Positions 16,922 to 25,620 of a stretch of DNA of 64,000 nucleotides are shown here, one piece after another. The stretch comes from Paenibacillus polymyxa M1 (GTDB lineage Bacteria > Bacillota > Bacilli > Paenibacillales > Paenibacillaceae): assembly GCF_000237325.1 (NCBI RefSeq), contig NC_017542.1, forward strand, positions 5,698,501 through 5,762,500. Direction: 5' to 3'. Position numbers and translations under genes: made by a program. The notes beneath the pieces were generated by a model, which was given only the letters and a program-made list of their open reading frames with translations, did no database searches and was not told the origin of the DNA. How positions within the stretch are numbered: position 1 is the first letter of the stretch; each line of letters opens with the position of its first letter.

Positions 16922-17603
16922 CGAACTCCACCTCCTCCACCGGGAATACAGGCCCTTCCTTACATACCCTCCGATTGCCTCCACGGGTACGCATGGTGCA
17001 GCCCAAACATGCGCCAATACCACAGGCCATATGTCTTTCTGTTGAAATATATAAGCGGGACGCTGTACCCGCCGTTTTCAGCGCGAGTGCTTGCAACATC
17101 GGAGTTGGCCCGCAGGAAAACATATTCGCATAGCGAGCAGGTTCGACCTGTTCGACGATGCTCCCCCCTACCTTGACCTCTACAGATGCTGCCGCAGCCT
17201 CGAACGCTTCAACCCCGAAGGCCTGCTGTGCAAACCCCAGATAAACGTCTGCATGCGGGTAATATTTTGCAGCCAATAACAATGGTGCTGTACCCATGCC
17301 ACCGCCGATTAAAGCCAAACTGCCCTCAACCTGCGGAAACCCGTTTCCAAAGGGTCCTTCCAATTGAATCTCCTGACCAGGCTGTAATTGGGAAAATAGA
17401 TGGGTCCCCTCTCCAACAACCCGGTACAAAAAGGAAATGCTCTCTTCCCCAATATCATAAATGCTGATGGGTCTGGGCAGCAGTGGGTAACCATTCCCGC
17501 TGCGCAGCATGTAGAACTGACCCATCTTCCCCTTAAATTTCCCCTCTATCTTCATCACATAAATGCCCGGAACGAGCGCCACATTTGAAATTACGTTAGC
17601 CAT
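16902..17603 (-). CDS. pyrK: Dihydroorotate dehydrogenase B, electron transfer subunit
   Basis: FAD and [2Fe-2S] protein that links PyrD to NAD. The 233-residue product has a ferredoxin-reductase fold with RPISIYD (FAD) and [13 protein letters not shown] (NAD), then the cluster cysteines Cys194, Cys199, Cys202 and Cys214 in the spacing C-x4-C-x2-C-x11-C. GGAGGGG precedes the ATG. Only pyrK-pyrD are present here; pyrB, pyrC, carAB, pyrF and pyrE are not adjacent, unlike in the B. subtilis pyr operon. I see no PyrR-type attenuator in the 140-base leader. Confidence 0.92.
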   Translation of the reverse strand: MANVISNVALVPGIYVMKIEGKFKGKMGQFYMLRSGNGYPLLPRPISIYDIGEESISFLYRVVGEGTHLFSQLQPGQEIQLEGPFGNGFPQVEGSLALIGGGMGTAPLLLAAKYYPHADVYLGFAQQAFGVEAFEAAAASVEVKVGGSIVEQVEPARYANMFSCGPTPMLQALALKTAGTASRLYISTERHMACGIGACLGCTMRTRGGNRRVCKEGPVFPVEEVEFDDLHGV

Positions 17604-17702
17604 ATAACCCCTCCACTAACCACTCACTATAACGTAAAAGCAGCAACTATTACGTGACTATTTTCACATTTACAGTTGACGTTTTGTTCGATGGTTCATG
17701 TA

Positions 17703-17736
17703 TACAAAAAGCGTACTCCTGTTAGAGAGTACGCTC
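17703..17736 (-). terminator. Terminator of rlmN
   Basis: Minus-strand stem GCGTACTC/GAGTACGC (17734-17727 with 17718-17711) followed by TTTTTG, just after the rlmN stop. Confidence 0.85.
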
Positions 17737-17743
17737 GTATATT

Positions 17744-18841
17744 TTAACTAATAGCTTCGCGCTCCGCATTGCGGCTGCTATTGGCATCCTTGCGAATTTG
17801 CTTGCTGCGCAGCTGTCCGCAGGCCGCATCAATGTCGACTCCGTGCTCCAGCCGAACACTACAGCTAATACCTTGTTTTTTCAGAACATCATAGAAGCCA
17901 GTAATCGATTCCGACTCACTCCGCTGGTATTGACTATGCTCATCCACCGGATTGTATGGAATCAGGTTCACGTTCGCCAGATTGCGACGATGGCCCACCA
18001 GCTCAGCCAGTTCGAGCGCATGCTCCTTACCGTCATTAACATCCTTCAGCAAGATGTACTCCAGCGTAATCCGACGATTGGTTTTGTCCAAGTAATAATC
18101 AATTGCCTGCATGAGCTTCTCAATCGGGATCGCCCGGTTGATCTTCATAATGCGGGTACGAATCTCATTATTCGGAGCGTGGAGGGAGATCGCAAGATTG
18201 ACGTGCAGATCGGAATCAGCAAATTCAATGATTTTATCGGCAAGGCCACTTGTGGACACGGTAATATGCCGCTGCCCAATCGCCAGCCCTTTATGATCCT
18301 TAATGACCCGAATGAAATCGGACAGGTTCACAAAGTTATCAAACGGTTCGCCAATTCCCATTACCACAACGTGACTGACCCGGTCGCCCGGACGTTCCTG
18401 GTCCAGATACAGCTGCACCTTCATAATTTGTCCTACGATTTCACCACTGGAAAGGTCACGGCTCTTCTTCAACAGCCCACTTGCACAGAAGCTACATCCA
18501 ATGTTGCATCCCACCTGCGTCGTCACACATACGGATAATCCAAACTTATGCCGCATTAATACCGTCTCAATCAAATTACCATCCTGCAAACGGAACAAAA
18601 ACTTGACCGTCCCGTCTGCTGATTGTTGCTTCACATGTTCTTCCAGGGTTTCAATAGAGAAGTTCTCTGCCAACAGGCGAGTACAATTCTCATGAACCTC
18701 TGTCATCGCCGCAAAATCAGTAATCCGTTTCCGGTACAATGCGTCCCATACCTGCAATGCCCGAGATTTTTTATATCCATGCTCCAAGAGCCATGCTGTC
18801 AATTGGTCTAGCGTTAATCCATAAATGGATTCCTTTTTCAT
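17744..18841 (-). CDS. rlmN: Dual-specificity rRNA/tRNA (adenine-C2)-methyltransferase
   Basis: Radical SAM enzyme that methylates C2 of A2503 in 23S rRNA (and A37 in some tRNAs). The 365-residue protein has the [4Fe-4S] motif GCNIGCSFC (Cys112, 116, 119), the GEPFDNF segment, and the C-terminal catalytic Cys in [13 protein letters not shown]. Cfr, the resistance paralogue that methylates C8, is close in sequence; the overall sequence and lack of a resistance context favour RlmN. Single-gene transcript. An extended -10 (TGCTATGAT) lies near 18926-18934 on the minus strand. Confidence 0.93.
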   Translation of the reverse strand: MKKESIYGLTLDQLTAWLLEHGYKKSRALQVWDALYRKRITDFAAMTEVHENCTRLLAENFSIETLEEHVKQQSADGTVKFLFRLQDGNLIETVLMRHKFGLSVCVTTQVGCNIGCSFCASGLLKKSRDLSSGEIVGQIMKVQLYLDQERPGDRVSHVVVMGIGEPFDNFVNLSDFIRVIKDHKGLAIGQRHITVSTSGLADKIIEFADSDLHVNLAISLHAPNNEIRTRIMKINRAIPIEKLMQAIDYYLDKTNRRITLEYILLKDVNDGKEHALELAELVGHRRNLANVNLIPYNPVDEHSQYQRSESESITGFYDVLKKQGISCSVRLEHGVDIDAACGQLRSKQIRKDANSSRNAEREAIS

Positions 18842-19084
18842 GTTCGATCCTCTTTTCAGACGTTAAAATTCGTATTTCTATATATAAACCCTAGCCATCA
18901 CGACTCGTCTCAACTATCATTGCATCATAGCATGTTTGAGCGCTCTGCGCTATTCAAACACTTCTTGTATTGTCCCAAATTTTAATTATGAACACAAGGG
19001 GCAGGCTGATGATATCCTGTTCGACAAAAGCACGCAAAGACAGGATGACGGACACCGTGAATGATATGATTACAACCAAGGAAG

Positions 19085-19957
19085 GTGATGTGGTTGGAAT
19101 GGTTGCTTCGGATCAAGAACGCACTCGATCTAATGGAAGAAAGAATGCAGCAGCCCCTTGATATTGATGAAATTGCAAAGGCGGCCTACTCGTCGCCCTT
19201 TCATTTTCAACGGATGTTTTATATGCTAACTGGCGTTACGGTAGCAGAATATGTGCGCAAACGTCGATTGACCCTGGCTGCTCAGGAATTGAGTCTTTCT
19301 ACCACCAAAGTACTGGATGTTGCGTTCAAGTACGGATATGATTCCCCCGAATCTTTTTCTAAAGCGTTCCGAAAGGTACACGGTATTTCTCCCTCTGAGG
19401 CCAGAAACCCGGGAGTGAACCTGAAAGCCTTTCCACGCATCACCTTCCATCTATCACTGAAGGGAGATCAGGAAATGGATTATAAAATTGTAGAGAAGGC
19501 GGCCTTTACGGTCATTGGGAAGTCCATTCAAGTTACTACTAAGAACGGTGAAAACCTTCGGGAAATCCCAAAATTCTGGGATCAACTTAACGCAGATGGC
19601 ACATCGGATCGCATTCATGCCTTGGGGACAGGCGATGATATCCTCGGTATATGTCTGGACATGAAGCACGGTGAAGAAACGTTTAGCTACCTTATCGCCG
19701 CAGAGGGCAGTGAAGACGTAGCAGCCTCGAACGGATTAGAAGCCAGAACCATCCCGGCTGCAACCTGGGCCGTGTTTACATCCATCGGCCCTATGCCTCA
19801 CTCGATCCAGAAGGTATGGCAAAGAATTTACCAGGAATGGTTCCCTGCCAGCAACTATGAGCACTCAGGCGGGCCTGAGCTAGAAGTATATACCATGGGA
19901 GATACTCATGCTGAGGAATACCGAAGTGAAGTATGGATTCCGATTACGAAAAAATAA
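19085..19957 (+). CDS. AraC-family regulator with GyrI-like effector domain
   Basis: A 290-residue protein with the DNA-binding domain first (two HTH units within residues 10-110: LDIDEIAKAAYSSPFHFQRM and GYDSPESFSKAFRKVHGISP) and a C-terminal GyrI-like small-molecule-binding domain (from about 130, MDYKIVEKAAFTVIGKSI). This arrangement is that of Rob/SoxS-like or BmrR-like multidrug sensors, but no efflux pump is next to it. The start is unclear: GTG 19085 and ATG 19088 lie almost on the AAGGAAGG site, and TTG 19094 has the better spacing. Confidence 0.82.
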   Translation: MMWLEWLLRIKNALDLMEERMQQPLDIDEIAKAAYSSPFHFQRMFYMLTGVTVAEYVRKRRLTLAAQELSLSTTKVLDVAFKYGYDSPESFSKAFRKVHGISPSEARNPGVNLKAFPRITFHLSLKGDQEMDYKIVEKAAFTVIGKSIQVTTKNGENLREIPKFWDQLNADGTSDRIHALGTGDDILGICLDMKHGEETFSYLIAAEGSEDVAASNGLEARTIPAATWAVFTSIGPMPHSIQKVWQRIYQEWFPASNYEHSGGPELEVYTMGDTHAEEYRSEVWIPITKK

Positions 19958-19995
19958 ACAAACGAACCGGCTGCCTATTGCAGTCGGTTTGATAT
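19950..19995. terminator. Bidirectional terminator
   Basis: Arms AACCGGCTGC/GCAGTCGGTT (19965-19974 and 19980-19989, one G-T pair) with a T-rich tail on the minus side, between the convergent araC-type and lysR-type genes. Confidence 0.65.
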
Positions 19996-20002
19996 CGTAT
20001 GC

Positions 20003-20890
20003 TCACGACAATTGCCCAAGCTCCTGCTTTAACACAGAATATAGCCTTGAGCTTGCCAGCTTCAGCGGTGCCTCGTTTGCTTTACAAAGAAGACCAAAGG
20101 TCATATCGATCAAGCTGCCGCTTAATTGCCTCACTGCTGTTCCTGCCGGGACAGGATGGACTAGAATTTGGGGCACAAGGGCAATCCCTAATTCACATTC
20201 CACATAAGATTTTAGAGCCGTCATGCTGCCAATTTCCATCGTGTCTAACGTAGTTATTCCATGTTCCTTCATGACCATTTCAAGTTTGCGCCGATAAGGA
20301 CAGATGGACGACGTAATAAGTAGGCGATGCCCCTGTAAATCTGCGGGTCCAATGCACTCCTTTTCTGCAAGAGGGTGATGTTCAGGCATCAAAACTACAA
20401 AATTCTCCTTAAATAAAGGTTCAAAATATAGCTCTGTACCCAAATCCGGGGCAGAGCATAATGCGATGTCCACATCCCCTTGGAGTATACGCTCGCTTAA
20501 TGTAGGTGTATTCCCAAACTCAACAGAAACCCGAATGTGAGGGTAATGGTTTAAGAACCGCTTTAAAATTTCGGGTAGTCGGTAACTAGCGGTCGGTTCA
20601 GTCACTCCTATACGAATGTCACCTGCGGTTCCCTTTTGCAGGTTCTCCATATTTTCCTGCAGTTGCTCCATGTCTTTTACAATGGGCAAACTCTGCTCAT
20701 AAAACATCCTGCCAGCTTCAGTTAACTTTATTTTCTTGCCCCGCTCAATTAGTTGAACTCCTAGATCGGATTCCAGCTTTTGTATTTGCATCGTCACAGT
20801 GGATTGCGCATAATTCAACGCTTCCGCCGCACGCATAAAACTCCCGTAATTCACAATCATCTGAAATGTTTTGAGTGCTTTAATATCCAT
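20003..20890 (-). CDS. LysR-family transcriptional regulator
   Basis: A 295-residue regulator with the N-terminal winged HTH (FQMIVNYGSFMRAAEALNYA, SQ-type helix AQSTVTMQIQKLE) and a C-terminal ligand-binding domain. It is transcribed away from the SDR gene at 21050, and the AT-rich gap between them (20891-21049) has T-N11-A style symmetric stretches (TTGAATTACAAGTTCA), so it likely controls that gene and itself. The effector is unknown. Confidence 0.87.
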   Translation of the reverse strand: MDIKALKTFQMIVNYGSFMRAAEALNYAQSTVTMQIQKLESDLGVQLIERGKKIKLTEAGRMFYEQSLPIVKDMEQLQENMENLQKGTAGDIRIGVTEPTASYRLPEILKRFLNHYPHIRVSVEFGNTPTLSERILQGDVDIALCSAPDLGTELYFEPLFKENFVVLMPEHHPLAEKECIGPADLQGHRLLITSSICPYRRKLEMVMKEHGITTLDTMEIGSMTALKSYVECELGIALVPQILVHPVPAGTAVRQLSGSLIDMTFGLLCKANEAPLKLASSRLYSVLKQELGQLS

Positions 20891-21049
20891 TCTCCTACTC
20901 CCAAGTCGCTTGTTTAATTCAAGTTTATTGAATTACAAGTTCAGTTAATTCAATTATACAAAATATAATACATCCTCTACAATGATCCATAACAGATTAT
21001 ATTACTTTTCTCACACAACACTAACGAGTTGGCTAAGGAGCGGATATAC

Positions 21050-21790
21050 ATGGATTTACATCAAAAAGCAGCCCTAGTTACAGGCGGCGGTACAGGAATT
21101 GGGAGAGCCATATGTATGGAATTAGCAGATCGAAAGGCTACTGTAGTCGTAAACTATTCCCGTTCTAAAGACGATGCAGAGGAAACCGTACGTATGATAC
21201 TTGAACAGGGAGGAAGTGCAATTGCATTACAGGCAGATGTTTCCCAAGATCGGGAAGTTCGGGATATGGTCGAGCAGATTGTTCAGCAATACGGCACGGT
21301 TGATGTACTGGTGAATAACGCCAGCATTACACATCATATTCCAATGGACGATCTAGAGGCCGTTACGGAAGAGGTGTGGAATGATCTCTTGGCTGTCAAT
21401 GTGAAAGGCATGTTTTACTGTGCTAGAGCCGTAGCTCCTTATATGAAGCATCGTCAACAAGGAGCTATCGTCAATCTGGGAAGTATAGCTGGACAAACAG
21501 GGCTAGGTTCCTCACTACCCTATGCAGTATCCAAAGCAGCCGTCCACGGGCTGACCAAATCGTTAGCACGATCCCTGGCCCCTGATATTCGAGTCAATTG
21601 CATCGTGCCAGGCGCGGTGGCGACAAGATGGTGGGCAGGTAGGGAAGAACAAATGAAACAATTGGCTCCTCATCTGCTGCTACAGCGCATTTCCACACCT
21701 GAGGATATTGCCAGCATGGTCTGCTCTGCTTTGGAACAGGAAGCCATGACAGGCCAGATCATTACGGTAGACAGCGGACAAACGCTATAA
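21050..21790 (+). CDS. SDR-family oxidoreductase
   Basis: NAD(P)-dependent short-chain dehydrogenase of 246 aa. Cofactor loop TGGGTGIG near residue 12, NNAS (N-term of strand 4), catalytic Ser-Tyr-Lys with YAVSK, and the PGAVATRWW segment. I start at ATG 21050 because AAGGAG (21035-21040) sits 9 bases before it; a TTG at 21029 upstream is not needed. Resembles 3-oxoacyl-ACP reductase/glucose dehydrogenase-type SDRs; substrate unknown. Divergent from the LysR regulator. Confidence 0.85.
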   Translation: MDLHQKAALVTGGGTGIGRAICMELADRKATVVVNYSRSKDDAEETVRMILEQGGSAIALQADVSQDREVRDMVEQIVQQYGTVDVLVNNASITHHIPMDDLEAVTEEVWNDLLAVNVKGMFYCARAVAPYMKHRQQGAIVNLGSIAGQTGLGSSLPYAVSKAAVHGLTKSLARSLAPDIRVNCIVPGAVATRWWAGREEQMKQLAPHLLLQRISTPEDIASMVCSALEQEAMTGQIITVDSGQTL

Positions 21791-21807
21791 AGGTACTGAG
21801 CTTCTGG

Positions 21808-21845
21808 GTAAAAAACAAGCCGCCTTCTCAGACAGAAGGCGGCTG
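21808..21845. terminator. Terminator between convergent genes
   Basis: 10-bp arms GCCGCCTTCT/AGAAGGCGGC (21819-21828 and 21834-21843); a T run follows on the minus strand (plus-strand AAAAAA at 21810-21816), so it mainly ends the DUF2798 gene. Confidence 0.8.
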
Positions 21846-21850
21846 TTGAG

Positions 21851-22375
21851 CTATCGAATACCGTCGTTAACTACGTTTTTGCCTAATGGCATCCCCATAC
21901 TTGTACCTTTCACGAATCTAACAAATAAATAGCGAACAAGCGGCCCTACAATGCAGAGCTGTAGAGGAAAAGCAAACGCAAAATTCTTAACAACTAAAGA
22001 TAAGTAATTTTTAAATAATGAGCCTTCTGAAAGACTATTAAAAAAGTAAGCCGTCCCCAAACCATAAAGTGACATACAGAGAACCATGCCAATGACCATA
22101 CAACATGAAAGGGATAGAATTACAAATAGCCTTTTGGATTTGTCGTACGGTAATGAGAAGGCTATTTTCTTTGCTACTGGACCGACAATACATAATTCCA
22201 ATACGAAAGCAGTGATAAAACATAAAATAAATTGAAGAAGCATTGCCTTTAGAGACATGGTGCCAATCAAGCCATTTGTATATAGATTATACAATGTCAT
22301 GAATACGACCATCCCCAAGCACATCATTAAACCAAAATAAAAATTTTCCTTCTTCGTTGTTGGCAATTCCATCAT
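21851..22375 (-). CDS. DUF2798-type membrane protein
   Basis: About 174 residues with four hydrophobic segments in two similar halves; each half ends in the DUF2798-like motif ELCIVGPVAKK / QLCIVGPLVRY. Function unknown. The longer open frame to 22486 is rejected because it starts within the terminator of the preceding gene; I use ATG 22375 or 22372, directly after AAGAAGGG. Confidence 0.72.
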   Translation of the reverse strand: MMELPTTKKENFYFGLMMCLGMVVFMTLYNLYTNGLIGTMSLKAMLLQFILCFITAFVLELCIVGPVAKKIAFSLPYDKSKRLFVILSLSCCMVIGMVLCMSLYGLGTAYFFNSLSEGSLFKNYLSLVVKNFAFAFPLQLCIVGPLVRYLFVRFVKGTSMGMPLGKNVVNDGIR

Positions 22376-22464
22376 CCCTTCTTTTGCTTTGCTAATTATA
22401 TAAATAGTCGAAACCCTCACATAAGTGAACATTTTGTGAACAATTCGATAGACACTCTCTTTTA

Positions 22465-22501
22465 ACACAAAAAAGGCATCGTTCATCTCAACGATACCTT
22501 G
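22465..22501 (-). terminator. Terminator of the YheC/D-type gene
   Basis: Minus-strand stem AAGGTATCGTT/AACGATGCCTT (22500-22490 with 22483-22473, one mismatch) followed by TTTT. Confidence 0.82.
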
Positions 22502-22548
22502 AAATGTTGCCGTTCTGATATTAGAGTGCTGCTTTAAAATACTTTATC

Positions 22549-23331
22549 CTAATGATGATGAATACGACGTTTGTTTCTCAAAATGTTGCGAATCATCTTA
22601 TGATTAGGGAGCTGCCTGAATAACATATGTCCGGGATGCGGATTGGCCTCGATAATCCAGATTTGGCCACTCTTCTCAACAGCAAGATCAATGCCCAGCT
22701 CGCGAACCGGATGATTTTTGTCAATCGTGTCGGCAATAATTCTAGAAAGCTCGATGATCTGGTCCAAAATCTCTTTCATTTTTGCTCTGTCATTTTTAAA
22801 AACCCTTAAAAGCACTTTGGATAACGGCGCCGCATGTCCTCCCTTCCGATAATTGGTAACCACTTTTCGGGGTGCAGCGACACGACCGGTTACCCCTGAG
22901 ATAACCCATTCCGAGTCTGGCTTTTGCATATACACTCTGGCATCAAAAATCGAACCTTTGTACTTGGCTAACTTGAGTCCTTGCTGTACCAAATAACGAC
23001 GATGAGGTCTTCGGTAGCTTCTAATTGCTCTTCTTACGGCGTGGGATCTAACGACTCTGCGACTGGAGCCGCAACGAACTTCATATCTCCTCCCTACCTT
23101 TTTCGCGCGTATGATGCCGGTTCCCCCACTCCCATAATTAGGCTTGATGAAGACTGTGCGATAGGTATCCAGCATCCGTAAAGTCCTTGCATTCGTAATC
23201 CAGCGGGTTTCGGGCAAGTGCGAGCGTAAAATGGGATGTTGTTGCATTTCCTTGTATTGAATCATCTTTCCAATGGGCACGAATATCCCTCGATTCTGTT
23301 GGGTTTTTGCACACACTACATGAATATGCAT
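22549..23331 (-). CDS. YheC/YheD-like ATP-grasp protein (spore-coat associated family)
   Basis: A 260-residue basic ATP-grasp protein. VFIKPNYGSGGTGIIRA is the first ATP-binding lysine/glycine segment, DARVYMQK a central strand, and IWIIEANPHPGH the metal-binding Glu/Asn segment. Such proteins are linked to endospores in Bacillus (YheC/YheD); the ligase substrate is not known. It is shorter than the B. subtilis proteins, matching a short form with little N-terminal domain. The ribosome site before ATG 23331 is poor. A good AAAGGAGG lies about 80 bases further upstream without an in-frame start. Confidence 0.75.
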   Translation of the reverse strand: MHIHVVCAKTQQNRGIFVPIGKMIQYKEMQQHPILRSHLPETRWITNARTLRMLDTYRTVFIKPNYGSGGTGIIRAKKVGRRYEVRCGSSRRVVRSHAVRRAIRSYRRPHRRYLVQQGLKLAKYKGSIFDARVYMQKPDSEWVISGVTGRVAAPRKVVTNYRKGGHAAPLSKVLLRVFKNDRAKMKEILDQIIELSRIIADTIDKNHPVRELGIDLAVEKSGQIWIIEANPHPGHMLFRQLPNHKMIRNILRNKRRIHHH

Positions 23332-23557
23332 CTATATTCTATCTTGGTAACGGCGAATGCCACAGTTTGCTATGTAAGAAGCGAATCTCCTATTTCCTAT
23401 GTCGAGCCTCCTTTGATTTCAAAAGATAGATGGACAATGTATCTTTACATGACGGGGTTATTGTAAATGCCTATAAAGTTGATTCCAATAATATATTAGA
23501 CCAATAGCAATTCTGGATATACGATGTGTATAAAATAACGTGAGGAGGAATGTTAAC

Positions 23558-24103
23558 GTGTCTGTTTATGATTTTCAAGCAACCTTAATCAACGGGAAAC
23601 CGATTGAATTCTCAAACTATAGAGGTAAGGTTCTCCTTATTGTAAACACTGCCAGCATGTGTAGCTTCTCCAGTCAATTCGCTGATCTGCAAAAGCTCTA
23701 TGAAAGACGGAGGGAACAAGGTTTTGAAATCCTTGCGTTTCCTTGTAACCAATTCAATGAAAAAGAGCCGGGTAGCAATTCGGAGGTTCAGACATTCTGC
23801 CAAAATAACCATGGATTAACCTTCCCACTATTTGAGAAGACGGATGTAAGAGGTTTATCTGCTCATCCTTTATTTCAATATCTGACCCAACAGTCACCTT
23901 TTCAAGGCTTTGATACCCAGACCAAAGACGGTCAATGGATGGATGATTTCCTACGGGATAAATATCCAGAAATATACGTCGGCGACGGTATCAAGTGGAA
24001 TTTTTCCAAATTCCTGATTAACCGTGATGGCCATGTAAAAGGCAGATTTGAAGTAACAACAGCGCCCTGTGCTATTGATCCTGTCATCGAATCGCTATTG
24101 TAG
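23558..24103 (+). CDS. Glutathione peroxidase family protein
   Basis: A 181-residue thioredoxin-fold thiol peroxidase that reduces peroxides, in Firmicutes probably with thioredoxin or bacillithiol. The active-site Cys35 is in TASMCSFSSQ, where most family members have a C-G-x-T motif; the Gln segment FPCNQFNEKEPG and the Trp segment KWNFSKF are normal. The start is GTG 23558 with GAGGAGG 9 bases upstream. Single gene. Confidence 0.88.
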   Translation: MSVYDFQATLINGKPIEFSNYRGKVLLIVNTASMCSFSSQFADLQKLYERRREQGFEILAFPCNQFNEKEPGSNSEVQTFCQNNHGLTFPLFEKTDVRGLSAHPLFQYLTQQSPFQGFDTQTKDGQWMDDFLRDKYPEIYVGDGIKWNFSKFLINRDGHVKGRFEVTTAPCAIDPVIESLL

Positions 24104-24137
24104 TTTTTCTGGTCACTTCTTTGGATTCTTTAAAAAA

Positions 24138-24183
24138 ATGAGTATCAAATGACAAAAATGAATATTTGTCATTTGATACTCAT
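24138..24183 (+). repeat. 46-bp palindrome with perfect 19-bp arms
   Basis: Arms 24138-24156 and 24165-24183 (ATGAGTATCAAATGACAAA and its complement) around 8 bases. It lies between gpx and the tetR-type gene; its right arm overlaps a possible promoter TTGTCA-17-TATCCT (24166-24194). On the plus strand no U run follows, so it is not an obvious terminator for gpx. It may be an operator for the TetR-type protein, though TetR sites are usually shorter. Confidence 0.8.
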
Positions 24184-24200
24184 TGTGTTATCCTGACTTC

Positions 24201-24240
24201 AAGGAGGTGACTCACACGGTAAGTTAACCGTGTCTCTATG
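24201..24240 (+). promoter_or_regulatory. Ribosome site separated from its start codon by a hairpin
   Basis: AAGGAGGTGA (24201-24210) is a near-perfect Shine-Dalgarno sequence but lies about 30 bases before the ATG at 24238. Between them is a perfect hairpin ACACGGT-AAGTTA-ACCGTGT (24214-24233). Folding leaves about 10 bases between ribosome site and ATG, a normal distance. The same palindrome could instead be a DNA operator. Confidence 0.6.
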
Positions 24241-24816
24241 GAAAAATCCTCAGATATACTGACCAAGGAACAGATTCTCATTGCTACAGAAGACACACTT
24301 AGGCGTTTTGGTGTAGCCAAGAGCTCCGTGACGGATGTTGCCAAAGTATTAGGAGTAAGTCACGGCACTATTTACCGACACTTTAAAAGTAAAGCCGAGC
24401 TTCTTGAAGGCGTGACCGAAAAATGGCTAAATGAAAAGATAATCGATCCGTTAACGGAGATATGCCAGGATTCATCTGTGCTAGGAATACCGCACTTAAA
24501 ACGATATATACAGACCTTGATCGAGCTTAAGCAGTATTATGCCCGCGATGACGAGGAAATGTTTGGGATGTATACTCGGGTCACCGAGCAAGCCGCGGAT
24601 TTAATCGACCAGCATATCGCCCACATTGTGGATCAGCTCGCTGACATTATTGCGCGCGGGGGCATCACAGTGGATCAACCCACCCAACTGGCACGTACAC
24701 TTTTCTATGCCACAACCCGTTTCCATCATCCCGCACATGCTTACGAATGGAAAAGTCCGGCGATTGAGCGGGAGTTTTCGGAAGTGTGGATGCTTTTAGA
24801 AAAAGGGATATCTTAA
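24238..24816 (+). CDS. TetR-family transcriptional regulator
   Basis: A 192-residue regulator with an N-terminal HTH (SSVTDVAKVLGVSHGTIYRHFKSK, about 30-53) and a C-terminal ligand-binding domain with TetR_C-type helices. It is followed after 27 bases by an SDR gene and then a Crp/Fnr-type regulator, so it probably represses this small operon and itself. See the hairpin in its leader and the upstream palindrome. Ligand unknown. Confidence 0.88.
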   Translation: MEKSSDILTKEQILIATEDTLRRFGVAKSSVTDVAKVLGVSHGTIYRHFKSKAELLEGVTEKWLNEKIIDPLTEICQDSSVLGIPHLKRYIQTLIELKQYYARDDEEMFGMYTRVTEQAADLIDQHIAHIVDQLADIIARGGITVDQPTQLARTLFYATTRFHHPAHAYEWKSPAIEREFSEVWMLLEKGIS

Positions 24817-24843
24817 ACTATATAGAAAGAAGGCCAAACACAT

Positions 24844-25584
24844 ATGAAGCATTTGGATGGGAAAATAGCAATTATCACTGGCTCATCCAGGGGAATTGGA
24901 CGTGCCATTGCTGAGCAGCTGGCTGATCTAGGTGCTGCTGTAGTTGTCAATTATGCCAACAGTCCGGATAGAGCTAAAGAAGTTGTAGCAGGCATTATTC
25001 AAAAAGGCGGAAAAGCCATAGCTCTCCACGCTGATCTGGGCAAGATGAGCGATATTGAAGCCTTATTTACCAATACGATTGCTGAATTCGGCAAAGTGGA
25101 TATTCTGGTTAACAATGCCGGGCTGATGATTACCAAACCTCTGGCTGAGGTGACCGAAGCTGATTTTGACCAACAATTCGCGCTGAATGTAAAAGGTACC
25201 TTCTTTGCCTGTCAGCAAGCGATGAAATACATGGAGAATTACGGGAGAATCGTAAACCTCTCCACATCCGTGATCGGACAAATGTTTCCGGCTTATAGCG
25301 TATACGCGGGTACGAAAGGCGCGGTGGAGCAATTTACCCGTCAGCTAGCCAAGGAGTTCGGAAGCAGGCAAATTACGATCAATGCCGTGGCTCCCGGCCC
25401 TGTCAACACAGAGCTTTTTCAAGCAGGAAAAACAGAGCAGCAGATCGAAGGCATGAAGAAAATGAATGCTATGGGTCGTCTCGGTGAACCGGAAGATATC
25501 GCTGATGTGATTGAGTTTCTGGTCAGCGCTAAATCGCAGTGGGTTACCGGACAGACCATCCGCGTCAATGGCGGGTTCATCTAA
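24844..25584 (+). CDS. SDR-family oxidoreductase (FabG-like)
   Basis: A 246-residue NADP-type short-chain dehydrogenase: cofactor loop TGSSRGIGRAI, VVVNYANSPDRA, NNAG, a catalytic Ser in LSTS and Tyr-x3-Lys in YAGTKGA, PGPVNTELF. Substrate unknown; FabG-like enzymes regulated by TetR proteins often act on xenobiotic carbonyls. Co-transcribed with the TetR gene. Confidence 0.87.
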   Translation: MKHLDGKIAIITGSSRGIGRAIAEQLADLGAAVVVNYANSPDRAKEVVAGIIQKGGKAIALHADLGKMSDIEALFTNTIAEFGKVDILVNNAGLMITKPLAEVTEADFDQQFALNVKGTFFACQQAMKYMENYGRIVNLSTSVIGQMFPAYSVYAGTKGAVEQFTRQLAKEFGSRQITINAVAPGPVNTELFQAGKTEQQIEGMKKMNAMGRLGEPEDIADVIEFLVSAKSQWVTGQTIRVNGGFI

Positions 25585-25620
25585 AAGCTGGAATACATGA
25601 AATGGAGGCTATACACGTTC

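Noticed and set aside
17798..18538. 246-codon plus-strand open frame.
   Set aside because: Lies wholly antisense to rlmN, whose motifs are intact; no ribosome site and no recognisable domain.
18932..18958. Inverted repeat GTTTGAGCGC/GCGCT..CAAAC upstream of rlmN.
   Set aside because: Imperfect, no U tail and no clear operator context; too little to interpret.
22376..22486. N-terminal extension of the DUF2798 protein.
   Set aside because: Begins inside the terminator of the upstream gene and has no ribosome site.
24138..24183. The palindrome as terminator of gpx.
   Set aside because: No U run on the plus strand; the T run is only on the minus strand, where no gene ends.
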